This document shows, piece by piece, positions 8,288 through 15,441 of a DNA stretch of 64,000 bases. Under the pieces are notes generated by a model that was not told the origin of the DNA, did not search any database, and was given only the letters and a program-made list of their open reading frames with translations. A program made the translations under genes and the position numbers. Position 1 is the stretch's first letter; the number at the start of each line of letters is the position of its first letter. The stretch comes from a virus, in the IMG/VR virus record IMGVR_UViG_3300031772_000003, positions 1 through 64,000 of that record; one strand, 5' to 3'.

Positions 8288-8383
8288 TCACCCCCCACAC
8301 AATTTGACGAGGATGTAGAGGGCGATGATGCCGGGGAAGCCTGCACAGAGCCACAACGCGAGCTTGCGTCCACCACCTCTCAC
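8288..8383 (-). CDS. Tiny membrane protein, 31 aa
   Basis: GTG start at 8383 overlaps the LRR copy B stop as GTGA and has AGGAG nine bases upstream inside that gene. The product has a basic N-terminus (Arg, Lys) followed by a single hydrophobic helix with two Cys, a typical positive-inside one-pass peptide. It pairs with the 27-aa membrane peptide immediately downstream. A small holin or spanin-like role is only a guess. Confidence 0.6.
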   Translation of the reverse strand: MRGGGRKLALWLCAGFPGIIALYILVKLCGG

Positions 8384-9201
8384 AAGCTGGTCTCCTCAAT
8401 TACTCTCCCCTTCCTCCACACCCCATCCGCCAAGCGGTACTCACGGCAGATAGGGGCAAAGCCCTCGGGTGCAGCCACGAGGCTGCGGAGGTCGAGGCTG
8501 CCCCCTGCTTTGGGGGCGAAGCCTTCGGGGGCAGCCACGAGGCTGCTGAGGTTGAGGCTGCCCCCTGCTTGGGGGGCGAAGCCCTCGGGTACAGTGGTGA
8601 GGCTGCTGAGGTTGAGGCCGCCCCCTGCTTGGGGGGCGAAGCCCTTATGTACAGCCGTGAGGCTGCCGAGGTTGAGGTAGCCCCCTGCTTTGGGGGCGAA
8701 GCCTTCGGGTACAGTGGTGAGGCTGCCGAGGTAGAGGTCGCCCCCTGCCTGGGGGGCGAAGCCCTCGGGTGCAGCCACGAGGCTGCGGAGGTTGAGGTTG
8801 CCCCCTGCCTGGGGGGCGAAGCCCTCGGGTACAGTGGTGAGGCTGCCGAGGTAGAGGTCGCCTTTCCATGCGAGGGTCTTGCGGGGCTTCCCCGCACGGG
8901 TCAAGAGGACGCTCTTGACCTCAGCGAGGCATTGCCTCGCCGCGCTCGCGGTGTGGGAGTCCGTCCACCAATCGGGCCTGCCGGCATCGAATCGGAACTC
9001 GTATTTGTCCCATTCGTAGAGTCCCCCGGTGGGGACGAACTCGACGGGGGTGTAGAAGCGGCTCAAGCCGCCTGTACCCCCATCCTCCCCAATCCTGTGG
9101 GCGGTGCGATTGGCCGTATGGGAGTCCTCCCGTTCGGAGAACAGGACCTTGACCTCCGAGTCATCCACCCTCATGGCTTCGCCGGAACGGAATTGGCACA
9201 T
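8380..9201 (-). CDS. Leucine-rich-repeat solenoid protein, copy B, 273 aa
   Basis: ATG at 9201 is chosen over upstream in-frame starts because AAGGAG lies eight bases before it and because the paralogue starts at the same residue. Residues 1-115 form the shared N-terminal domain; seven 20-residue repeats (GGxLxLxSLxxxPEGFAPxA, 60 bp each) follow, then a short unique tail ending in a charged segment. This copy is complete, whereas copy A runs off the window. Repeat-to-repeat differences concentrate at a few positions (Leu/Tyr, Thr-Thr/Val-Ala/Thr-Ala). Function unknown; binding is likely. Confidence 0.85.
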   Translation of the reverse strand: MCQFRSGEAMRVDDSEVKVLFSEREDSHTANRTAHRIGEDGGTGGLSRFYTPVEFVPTGGLYEWDKYEFRFDAGRPDWWTDSHTASAARQCLAEVKSVLLTRAGKPRKTLAWKGDLYLGSLTTVPEGFAPQAGGNLNLRSLVAAPEGFAPQAGGDLYLGSLTTVPEGFAPKAGGYLNLGSLTAVHKGFAPQAGGGLNLSSLTTVPEGFAPQAGGSLNLSSLVAAPEGFAPKAGGSLDLRSLVAAPEGFAPICREYRLADGVWRKGRVIEETSL

Positions 9202-9214
9202 GCGAAGAACTCCT

Positions 9215-9388
9215 TCACTCAAACCACTTCTCGATCCGCTCGTACTCCCTAACAGCCCCAGGAAAACCTGCCGTGCGCCCGATCTCGCACAACAAGTCGT
9301 CGCCATCTTCGTGTGAATTACGTCCCTTCGCCGCTTCACGCATCCGCTTGGCGGCCACCCTGGGAGTCAACACTTTCCGTTTCGACAC
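9215..9388 (-). CDS. Small basic protein, 57 aa
   Basis: GTG start at 9388 with AGGAG eight bases upstream; it ends 13 bases before LRR copy B. Lys/Arg-rich first half (KRKV, AAKRMREAAKGR) and an acidic, helical second half. No family recognised; small DNA-binding or regulatory function is possible. Confidence 0.65.
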   Translation of the reverse strand: MSKRKVLTPRVAAKRMREAAKGRNSHEDGDDLLCEIGRTAGFPGAVREYERIEKWFE

Positions 9389-9441
9389 AAGCCTTCTCCT
9401 TTCCTGTAGCGCCTCCCTTCAATGAACACAACTGCTCTCAT
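9367..9441 (-). CDS. Possible 24-aa peptide
   Basis: ATG with AGGAG three to four bases upstream (spacing shorter than usual). It overlaps the start of the 57-aa gene, whose ribosome binding site lies within it. The peptide is basic and contains two Cys at the C-terminus. It may only serve to carry the next ribosome binding site. Confidence 0.25.
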   Translation of the reverse strand: MRAVVFIEGRRYRKGEGLCRNGKC

Positions 9442-9490
9442 GTTCTCCTCACGGAGATCAGCCAGGAGCCGGGCGGCGCTAGCCTCGGCA

Positions 9491-9940
9491 TCACCGCGCG
9501 TGGGGCTCCTGCGAGCCGTATTTGGCAACGAGACGGGCCAATTCGGCTCTCTCCCCGGCCTCGACAGCCTGAGCGTCCTCATGAACGTAGCGCTCGTAGA
9601 CTCGCTCCGCGCGGAGAGCATCCTGGATCGCCCGCTCCACGTCGCTGTAGGCCCACGAGGGGTCGCCCACGGGCTGGTAGTCAAGGGTCTGGCTCAAGAA
9701 CCGGGCCCGGTCCGCGGGGGTCTCGAAGAACTCGGCGTAGAAGCCGCCCTTGTTGTAGTGGGCAACGTGGCCGAAGCAGACGCTGAGCCTTTGGTAAAAC
9801 CACTCATAGAACAGGCTCTTGGGGCAGCCCTTCCGCACGAAGCGCATGAAGTGCGTGGCGAACTTGGCTTTGCCCGCCGCGGTAATCCACTTCGTCGGTG
9901 TGAGCTGCTCGGGACTAAACAGTTCCTGCTTCTCTGCCAT
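9491..9940 (-). CDS. Conserved-type protein of unknown function, 149 aa
   Basis: ATG at 9940 with AAGGAG six bases upstream (a GTG one codon earlier is less well spaced). The core pattern (helical N-terminus, then FGHVAHYNKGGFYAEFF, then DPSWAYSDVERAIQD) resembles a widespread uncharacterised family in bacteria and phages. Aromatic-rich, with no catalytic motif I can name. It is preceded by the repeated 19-bp leader motif. Confidence 0.75.
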   Translation of the reverse strand: MAEKQELFSPEQLTPTKWITAAGKAKFATHFMRFVRKGCPKSLFYEWFYQRLSVCFGHVAHYNKGGFYAEFFETPADRARFLSQTLDYQPVGDPSWAYSDVERAIQDALRAERVYERYVHEDAQAVEAGERAELARLVAKYGSQEPHAR

Positions 9941-9960
9941 CACAATCTCCTTCCCGCTAT

Positions 9961-9979
9961 CCTCCCACCCCTAGAATCA
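9961..9979 (-). promoter_or_regulatory. Repeated leader motif, copy 1
   Basis: On the coding strand this reads TGATTCTAGGGGTGGGAGG, 20 bases before the ATG of the 149-aa gene. The same motif occurs upstream of six other genes in the window. It is separate from the gene's own ribosome binding site. Promoter, mRNA processing site or translational enhancer are all possible. Confidence 0.7.
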
Positions 9980-10048
9980 ACCCCGTCACCTCTCTACAAG
10001 CCCCAAGGAGGCCCGTAGCAGCCCCATGGCTGCGTCCGGGCCCACCCA

Positions 10049-10249
10049 CTAGGCTTCCGACACCTCCGGTCCCCCCGGAACCGCCTCAGCGGCCTTCATG
10101 CCTTTGAGGATCTGGCTCAGGGCCTTGGGCTCGGACGCATGCGCGACGAAGTGGCCGTGGAGCGCGGCATCGAGCCGCAGATGGAAATGCTTCTCCATGG
10201 CCGACACCGCCCGCTCCGCCACTGCCTTCGCAACGTCCTCGATCTTCAT
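10049..10249 (-). CDS. Hypothetical protein, 66 aa
   Basis: ATG at 10249 with AGGAG eight bases upstream is preferred over a longer frame from 10294 without one. Mostly helical, with EDVAKAVAERAVSAMEKHF at the N-terminus and several His. No family recognised. It lies just downstream of a hairpin array and upstream of a GC-rich hairpin (GCAGCC-ATGG-GGCTGC on the coding strand). Confidence 0.65.
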   Translation of the reverse strand: MKIEDVAKAVAERAVSAMEKHFHLRLDAALHGHFVAHASEPKALSQILKGMKAAEAVPGGPEVSEA

Positions 10250-10309
10250 CCCATTCTCCTCTCTGTGGTAAAATCCCACATGGTGCGGGCCCACGCCTTC
10301 ACCATTCTC

Positions 10310-10452
10310 GTCGCTACTCCAGAGTAGCGTCGCTACTCCAGAGTAGCGTCGCTACGGTCCTCTTGAGGACCGGTCCAGAGTAGCGTCGCTACGGTCCTCT
10401 TGAGGACCGGTCCAGAGTAGCGTCGCTACTCAGGAGTAGCGTCGCTACTCCA
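10310..10452. repeat. Array of short hairpin repeats (GCTACTCC/AGTAGC family)
   Basis: Several copies of GCTACTCCAGAGTAGC, linked by the self-complementary GTAGCGTCGCTAC, and two copies of a longer unit containing GGTCC-TCTTGA-GGACC. Each unit can form its own stem. The array separates two small genes and overlaps the last few codons of the 78-aa gene. A related array lies at 55621-55680, where the central bases are AA instead of AG. Possible attenuators, RNA processing sites or protein-binding sites. Confidence 0.85.
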
Positions 10453-10681
10453 CCACTGCCCTGAAGTAAGGGTCAAAAACCATCCTCTCCCCTACCTCCC
10501 AGCCGTCGGCCAGTTCGACCACGATCCAGCGCGCGATGTCGGACTGGGACAGCTTCACGTCCGCTGGATCTGGGAAGAACTCCATAGAGGCTCTCCGAGC
10601 CGCCGCCCCCGGAGTGGGAAAGTCCCCCTCCACATCCATTTCCACCCGGACCACGAACTCAGCCTTCACTCTATACCTCAT
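10445..10681 (-). CDS. Hypothetical protein, 78 aa
   Basis: ATG at 10681 with GAGGA upstream. Strand-rich start (RYRVKAEFVVRVEMDVEG), acidic middle, C-terminal strand. No family recognised. The last codons lie within the hairpin array and the leader motif (10699-10717) lies 17 bases before the start. Confidence 0.7.
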   Translation of the reverse strand: MRYRVKAEFVVRVEMDVEGDFPTPGAAARRASMEFFPDPADVKLSQSDIARWIVVELADGWEVGERMVFDPYFRAVVE

Positions 10682-10698
10682 CTCATTCCTCGCTCTCT

Positions 10699-10717
10699 CC
10701 TCCCACCCCTAGAATCA
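10699..10717 (-). promoter_or_regulatory. Repeated leader motif, copy 2
   Basis: Exact TGATTCTAGGGGTGGGAGG on the coding strand, 17 bases before the ATG of the 78-aa gene. It sits at the downstream end of the structured non-coding region, so it could separate an RNA gene from the next mRNA. Confidence 0.7.
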
Positions 10718-10749
10718 AGTCAGGGGGAACCGTATTTAGCACCGTGTAC

Positions 10750-11439
10750 GTACCCACCCCCTTTTCTACCGACAGGAGGGGAGGAGGGTACTTATTGTGT
10801 ACTATGTAAGTGTAGCATGAGAGAGAACTCTCATTGCTTCACTCTTATAGGACCCAGGTTCTGGGTAGTACCACTTCCCGTGGAGGTAGACGGGTTCTGT
10901 TCCAATCCACTCGCGTCCATCTCTTACACCTAATAACAAGGCTGGGAGAGGATAGCCGTAGGTTGGTTCAGACGCGATAGTTGCGTGCAGGCTTGGACCG
11001 CTCTGAACCCAACCGCTTGGGGTACGGTTGCTACCGACGCGACTCCGTGAGGAGCCCTGGCAGTGCGGTCCAATGAGATGAAGGGAGTTGCGGATGTCGG
11101 TTGCCCGGTCCGTCTGGGGTGCGGCGGTAAGCCCCGGGCACGGTTTTGAGTCCCGTCTCGCCGGTGACTCACGCTCCACGGTGTGAGGCTTCGAGCGTAG
11201 GAAGCCTGCCTGCACACTATGTCCATGCGTCATTGTCGGACGCATGGGGTTCAATCCAGCCCAGAGCCTGAAACGAGGGTGGGCCAGAACATGGTGAGGG
11301 AAGTGCCACCCCACCCGGAATGGTGAAGGTTCCTCGATTCCCTGGACGGCCTTGGGTGGGGTGGCAGGAGGACCAAAAAAGAAGCTACCCGCATCGAGAG
11401 TGAGCCCGGAGGTCTTTTCTCTGGGGGCGATGCGGGTAG
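10750..11439 (-). ncRNA. Candidate large structured non-coding RNA
   Basis: This is the only gene-free stretch of this length (about 790 bases between coding starts and stops) and it is packed with inverted repeats. Perfect stems pair 11385-11396 with 11428-11439 (12 bp), 11304-11316 with 11354-11366 (13 bp), 11223-11231 with 11239-11247 (9 bp, 7-nt loop), 11186-11192 with 11201-11207 (7 bp), 11102-11108 with 11134-11140 (7 bp), 10993-11001 with 11065-11073 (9 bp) and 10817-10823 with 10828-10834 (7 bp). A loop at 11193-11198 is complementary to 11171-11176, a possible pseudoknot. The stem 10961-10972/11002-11014 (12 bp, one bulge) competes with hairpin 11010-11015/11025-11030. G-U completions at 11041-11056 and inside the 13-bp stem favour the minus strand, one stem favours plus. 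Size and phage context recall GOLLD and ROOL, but I cannot match a consensus. Ends are approximate. Confidence 0.6.
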
Positions 11440-11472
11440 GATTGGTTCCGTTCAACTCTTCACCTCCGGGCC

Positions 11473-11688
11473 TTACTCTGTACCGATTCTACGCATGAGG
11501 CGCGGGGCTCGTACCTGTAGTCGTTTCAACCCGCCTCCCCGGCCAACTCGGCCCGGAGATCCATGTATCTTCTCTACCTTCCTGATCGTGGTCCTGGCCA
11601 GCTTCACCCTCGCCTCGATTGCCTTCTTTTGTGATAGTAGGGCAGCCAGTTTCTCGTTGTTCCACTTCTCGTCAGCTATCCATGACAT
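11473..11688 (-). CDS. Small coiled-coil basic protein, 71 aa
   Basis: ATG at 11688, one base after the HNH gene's end, with AGGGG nearby. Residues 1-45 are helical and heptad-like (NEKLAALLSQKKAIEARVKL); the C-terminus is Gly/Arg-rich and basic, suggesting nucleic-acid binding. It lies between the HNH gene and the structured RNA region. Confidence 0.6.
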   Translation of the reverse strand: MSWIADEKWNNEKLAALLSQKKAIEARVKLARTTIRKVEKIHGSPGRVGRGGGLKRLQVRAPRLMRRIGTE

Positions 11689-11690
11689 GG

Positions 11691-12146
11691 TTAGCCCCTC
11701 AGTTCCGGCATGTCGGGCCCACGCTCTAGGTTGCAGCGGCGGCATGCCAGGGTGAAGTTATTGCCATTATTCAGGCCCCCACGGACCAGGGGTACGATGT
11801 GGTCGAGGGTCGAGGTAGCTAGAGTTAGAGGCGCTCCGCACCAGTGGCACCGGGGGTCGAGGCTCAGCAAGTTCTCCCGGACCCGTCTGTAGCTGGCGCT
11901 CCTGATGTCCTGCCGGCCCCTGCAATGGGGGACCCTGTGGGTCGCCGCGACGGCCTTCTTCACGCTGGCCAGGAAGCCTGCCGTGGTGCCGGCCACATAA
12001 GCTGTGGGCCCCCGCTTCGCATCGGGGTAGTATTTGACCAGCAGAGCCCCGCCCCCGATCTGCCAGTGGCCGCCGCCGCTCCGCTGGGGCAGCAGGCCCG
12101 CGCGGGTCACGGCTCTGACGAACTCGGGCCATGCGGGGCGTCTCAT
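11691..12146 (-). CDS. HNH endonuclease with HicA-like N-terminal domain, 151 aa
   Basis: ATG at 12146 with GGAGGAG nine bases upstream; it overlaps the upstream stop as ATGA. Residues 1-60 (WPEFVRAVTRAGLLPQRSGG followed by a GHWQI strand and VKYYPDAKRG) look like the dsRBD-like fold of HicA toxins, which bind RNA. Residues about 95-145 form an HNH domain: CHWC, then LDHIVPLVRGG, NN, and CRRCN. Such HNH proteins may be homing enzymes or packaging or repair nucleases; the fusion to an RNA-binding-like domain is unusual. The catalytic His in HicA is not clearly conserved here. Confidence 0.75.
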   Translation of the reverse strand: MRRPAWPEFVRAVTRAGLLPQRSGGGHWQIGGGALLVKYYPDAKRGPTAYVAGTTAGFLASVKKAVAATHRVPHCRGRQDIRSASYRRVRENLLSLDPRCHWCGAPLTLATSTLDHIVPLVRGGLNNGNNFTLACRRCNLERGPDMPELRG

Positions 12147-13057
12147 TCGTACCGCTCCTCCGGACCTGCGAGGCATACAACCCATTGGCTTGGCCCGTCC
12201 CCGGACTTGGCCCTCTTGATCCTGTAGGTGCGCCCGCAGTCGCAGGCGAAGCAGAGGCGGGGGTAACAACCACCCGTATCGGGTGGCTCCTGCTTCGCGG
12301 CTTGGGGTCGCGGGTCAGCGAAGCGGCGGCGGAGCCTCATGCGTTCCTCCGCGGCCCCAGTGAGGAAGTAAGTGCGCTTGATGTCGTTGGGGTCCGTGAC
12401 CCGAAAGTTCCGCATCCACTCTGGATAGTCCTTGGCGTCTACGACGCCCCCCAGCAGCCCCTCCAACTCCTTCACGCGCTCTTGCAGTTTCGTTATATCG
12501 GCATATGACAGGTTCAAGGAAATGCGGTAGACCGATTCCAGATTCGCTTGCTGGGTGTGGAATGCGTCGCTTCGCTCGCGGCACATATCGTTGTTCGCTG
12601 CTTGCAGGCTGCTGACCCGTTCCGCCAGCTTCTTGATCTCGTCCCGCGCCTCGTCGCGCTCGCCCTCCGCCTTCTTCGCCGCGGCGAAATTGTGTTCCGC
12701 GACTGACTTGTAGCTGCCCCTTTCCTTCCGCGCCTCGTTGCGTTCGCGCTCTACCTTGTCCGCGCGTTGCTGCCATTCGGTAATGGCCTCCCGCCGCGTC
12801 ATGTTGGCCTTCCGCCATTCGGCGTCGTCGCGCTCGGCATTCTCCGCGCGCCGCAGGGCCTTGTCCAACTCTTCCCGGACGCCAGCAAACCGCAACTCTT
12901 CCGATAGGAGAGTTCCGCTGGCCTTAGCCTCCGCCTCGATGCGGTCGGCGAGTCGGCGCAGATGTTTCCCCGCGCCATGTAAGCCCATGAATTCGGGTGA
13001 ACCATCCCAGTTCCGAGCCATGTGCCTCAACCTCGCCATGATCTCAGTGGATGTCAT
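12143..13057 (-). CDS. Long coiled-coil protein with C-terminal Cys motif, 304 aa
   Basis: ATG at 13057 with AGGAG eight bases upstream is preferred; the long extension upstream lies inside the PurA-like gene. Residues about 40-210 are an almost continuous charged coiled coil (Glu/Lys/Arg/Ala). The C-terminal 60 residues contain CFACDCGRTYRIKRA, a possible zinc-binding knuckle. Resembles phage or SMC-like coiled-coil proteins without ATPase motifs. Function unknown. Confidence 0.75.
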   Translation of the reverse strand: MTSTEIMARLRHMARNWDGSPEFMGLHGAGKHLRRLADRIEAEAKASGTLLSEELRFAGVREELDKALRRAENAERDDAEWRKANMTRREAITEWQQRADKVERERNEARKERGSYKSVAEHNFAAAKKAEGERDEARDEIKKLAERVSSLQAANNDMCRERSDAFHTQQANLESVYRISLNLSYADITKLQERVKELEGLLGGVVDAKDYPEWMRNFRVTDPNDIKRTYFLTGAAEERMRLRRRFADPRPQAAKQEPPDTGGCYPRLCFACDCGRTYRIKRAKSGDGPSQWVVCLAGPEERYE

Positions 13058-14336
13058 GCGCCGTCTCCTCTCTCTTATCCAAGTGGGTAGGCCCATGGGA
13101 TGTGATACTGATACGGGTGCCGAGCAGCCTGCCAAGGACTTCCGGCAGGGACCCAAGCTCAATGGGTGTGTAAACGGGCCGGACCCCCTGCAACTTCGCG
13201 CCCAGGGCTGCCTGCTCCCCCCTGGATACAGGCAGCGGGAGAGGCTGGTCGTGGGGGGGCTCGTAGCTCTCGCAGAGCTTGGCGTCACGGCCGGCCAGGC
13301 AGTCGAGGCAGGTGAGGGCGACGGCATCCAGGCCCCCATTTGCCTCAATAGCGTACCGGAGTAGTGGGATGTCGAGCCAGCCAAACCGCATCGGTCCCTG
13401 CCAGCGCCCGGTCGTGTTGTGGGTCTCTTTGGGGTGGAATGCGGGGTCCTCGGTCGGGAAGGGCCCTGGGCCGTGCCGCACCATGTAGCCTCGGATGACG
13501 CCCCACTTCACCATCTCGATGGGGTGGGGGATTTCGGCGAGCAGGGTAAGGGCATTCGCCGCCGTGGTTCTGCTCCAAGTGGTGTGGGGGTGGAACCCGT
13601 AGTCCTGATCGATCAGGATGCCCTGCGAGCCCTCGAAGATCACGCAGGAGCCGTTGGGGATGTCCAGTGCGCCGTTACTACAGCATCGTACAATTTCCCT
13701 GCATGCTCCCAGGAAGCTCTTTGTAATGCTTGGGTCCACTAAGAGGCTCAGTGCGTCCTCAACATCGGGATCGGGGGACATAGGGATGAGTGGCTGCATA
13801 CGAAGCCAAGCCATCTTTTGTTCCCGCACTTCGGTGGCCCTATCCTGGAAGCCCGGCGTAGACATGTCCCCTACCCGCAGGCATTCCGTCGGGCGCTCGA
13901 TGGAGTCCCGGACGGCCTCTCCCGCACCCGTGCCGCAGGAGCCGTGCCTGTTGGGCCCCCTGGCTAACTCCCGCAGCCGGTTCTGAGCTTTATGGTAGGG
14001 TGTGACGAGAGGGGCCTGGGGGTGAATGGCCAAGCGGCTGCAAGGATCGCTCACACCTAACTTAATGAGGTGATCGGCCTCACGAAGGATCGCCGGCGGA
14101 TCGACCTGGCAGAAGCGGGACAGGTAGGTCTCCACACCCTCCACGAATGTCCCGCTCCCGAACTGGGAGAACGTATGCTGCCTGCCGTCTGGCAGCACGA
14201 TGTTATGGCCAGCTTGCCCCCCGCCGTTGTGCCTGATGATAAGGCGGGCCCCATCCCGTCGGGTGAGGTACTCGGACAGAGTACCCTTGCCGGCATCGCC
14301 GTATCCCAAGTCCGCAATGACGTGAGCCCTTACCAT
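13044..14336 (-). CDS. Adenylosuccinate synthetase (PurA) superfamily protein, 430 aa
   Basis: PurA couples GTP and aspartate to IMP. All family landmarks are present in order: the P-loop-like GYGDAGKGT at residue 11, GGGQAGHN, the GSCGTGAGEAV/VGDM segment, the FEGSQGILIDQDYG motif and NTTGRWQGP...GWLD. The Asp of the GDxGKG motif, which is replaced in characterised PurZ enzymes of 2-aminoadenine phages, is retained. Several signatures (HTFSQFGSGTF, RHGSCGTG) differ from classical PurA and look like a divergent clade. No other Z-genome genes (DatZ, MazZ, DpoZ) are visible. It may support purine supply or nucleotide modification. Confidence 0.85.
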   Translation of the reverse strand: MVRAHVIADLGYGDAGKGTLSEYLTRRDGARLIIRHNGGGQAGHNIVLPDGRQHTFSQFGSGTFVEGVETYLSRFCQVDPPAILREADHLIKLGVSDPCSRLAIHPQAPLVTPYHKAQNRLRELARGPNRHGSCGTGAGEAVRDSIERPTECLRVGDMSTPGFQDRATEVREQKMAWLRMQPLIPMSPDPDVEDALSLLVDPSITKSFLGACREIVRCCSNGALDIPNGSCVIFEGSQGILIDQDYGFHPHTTWSRTTAANALTLLAEIPHPIEMVKWGVIRGYMVRHGPGPFPTEDPAFHPKETHNTTGRWQGPMRFGWLDIPLLRYAIEANGGLDAVALTCLDCLAGRDAKLCESYEPPHDQPLPLPVSRGEQAALGAKLQGVRPVYTPIELGSLPEVLGRLLGTRISITSHGPTHLDKREETAHDIH

Positions 14337-14345
14337 GTGGCCCTC

Positions 14346-15284
14346 TCAGTCAGCTTCCAGGTTCAGAGCCCTGATGACAGCCCTGCTGACCGTCGCTGCT
14401 GAGGCGGCGTTGAGGCCGCTGCCCACGAGATCCAGGGCGCTTGTCCCTGGCTTGGCGGTCCCCTCGGACAGGCCCACGATCAGGGCGATGGCCTCGCAAA
14501 TGAGGTCGGGGTCATCGAGTGGGATGATGTTCTGGCCGACGTACCGCGCCCAGTCCGTCTGGATGCTGAGGTCTCCGCTGTGCTGGGCTCCCGATCTCGG
14601 CATCAGGAAGAACACGTTCCACCGCTCCCGAAGCTGCTCGAACACCTTGGTGGTCGGGATGTCGGCCTGGAGGTCGTCCCCGATGACGGAGCGCACCAGC
14701 CGCGCGTACACCGATTCGTAGGGCCGCTCGTCCCCGATGAAGAAGATGTAGCCCTTCTTCTGCCGCTTCTCCCACGCATCCGTAGCGAACCGGGTCTGGG
14801 CGAAGTAGGCCGCGAGTTCGTAGGATTCCGTGTTCTGCCCTCCCCCCATCCGTTCGATGAAGATGCGGCTGATGTCCTCGTCCATTTCGACGCCGCTCTC
14901 GAACTGCCCGACTTGGAGGGGCACGTAGTCGCACGTCGCGTCCCCCACCGCCCCGAAGAAGACCTGGGGGTGCTCGACGTACTTCGAGCCCAGGATCACC
15001 TTCATCAGCTTGCCGAGCTTCGCTTGGAGCGTGATCGGAATGTCGCCCATGCTCCCCGTCACGTCGAAGAACACGGCAATCGGCAGCGACGTTGGGTGGG
15101 CCGCGCTGTCGCGGCTTTCGCGGATTTTGACGCCCTTCGGGTTCATCTTCTCATGAACTTGGGGGAGCGCCCCGCTCTCCTTCACCCGCTTCGTGTAGTC
15201 CGTGGTGAAGCCTTTGACGCCGCTGACGGCCCTGAAGGCGTCCCTGCCCTTGTAACTGTCGTCGCTCCACATCGAGCTACCCAT
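14346..15284 (-). CDS. VWA-domain protein with MIDAS motif, 312 aa
   Basis: ATG at 15284 with AAGGAG seven bases upstream. A von Willebrand A-like fold is indicated by the metal-site motif FDVTGSMGD (about residue 70), a later acidic-Thr/Gly segment (GGGQNTESYE) and a FFIGDE strand. Together with the DUF3150-like protein and AAA+ ATPase upstream it forms a module seen in phages and resembling MoxR/VWA or CobS/CobT chaperone pairs, in which the ATPase remodels a target presented by the VWA partner. Confidence 0.85.
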   Translation of the reverse strand: MGSSMWSDDSYKGRDAFRAVSGVKGFTTDYTKRVKESGALPQVHEKMNPKGVKIRESRDSAAHPTSLPIAVFFDVTGSMGDIPITLQAKLGKLMKVILGSKYVEHPQVFFGAVGDATCDYVPLQVGQFESGVEMDEDISRIFIERMGGGQNTESYELAAYFAQTRFATDAWEKRQKKGYIFFIGDERPYESVYARLVRSVIGDDLQADIPTTKVFEQLRERWNVFFLMPRSGAQHSGDLSIQTDWARYVGQNIIPLDDPDLICEAIALIVGLSEGTAKPGTSALDLVGSGLNAASAATVSRAVIRALNLEAD

Positions 15285-15365
15285 ACCGATCTCCTTTTGG
15301 CCACTATTGAAGTGGCGGTTCCCAAGATCCCCTATGTTGCAATGCATCCTCTACACCATAGTCGA

Positions 15366-15441
15366 GCCCCCACCAGTTAGCGGTCCTGGTGGGGGCAGGA
15401 GATCATGCCTTGTTGCCCCCGTTGTCTTCCTCCCTGGGGGC
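15366..15441. terminator. Two tandem GC-rich hairpins
   Basis: An 11-bp perfect stem (15366-15376 with 15386-15396) is followed by a 6-bp G/C stem (15415-15420 with 15436-15441) between the DUF3150-like and VWA genes. No U-tract follows on the coding strand, so these may be attenuators or RNA processing structures, not simple terminators. Confidence 0.55.

Noticed and set aside
1-9201. Diversity-generating retroelement acting on the LRR genes
   Set aside because: No reverse transcriptase or template repeat is visible in the window.
10802-11455. A 217-codon minus-strand frame across the structured region
   Set aside because: Composition is unlike neighbouring proteins (Pro/Arg/Ser-rich without pattern), the start has no good ribosome binding site, and the stretch is dominated by long inverted repeats; treated as non-coding RNA.
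10750-12146. HEARO/IsrB-type RNA plus HNH system
   Set aside because: The HNH protein is only 151 aa and lacks a RuvC domain; HEARO-associated IsrB proteins are larger with RuvC and HNH.
13044-14336. Calling the PurA-like protein PurZ (2-aminoadenine pathway)
   Set aside because: The Asp that is replaced in characterised PurZ is present, and companion genes are absent in this window.
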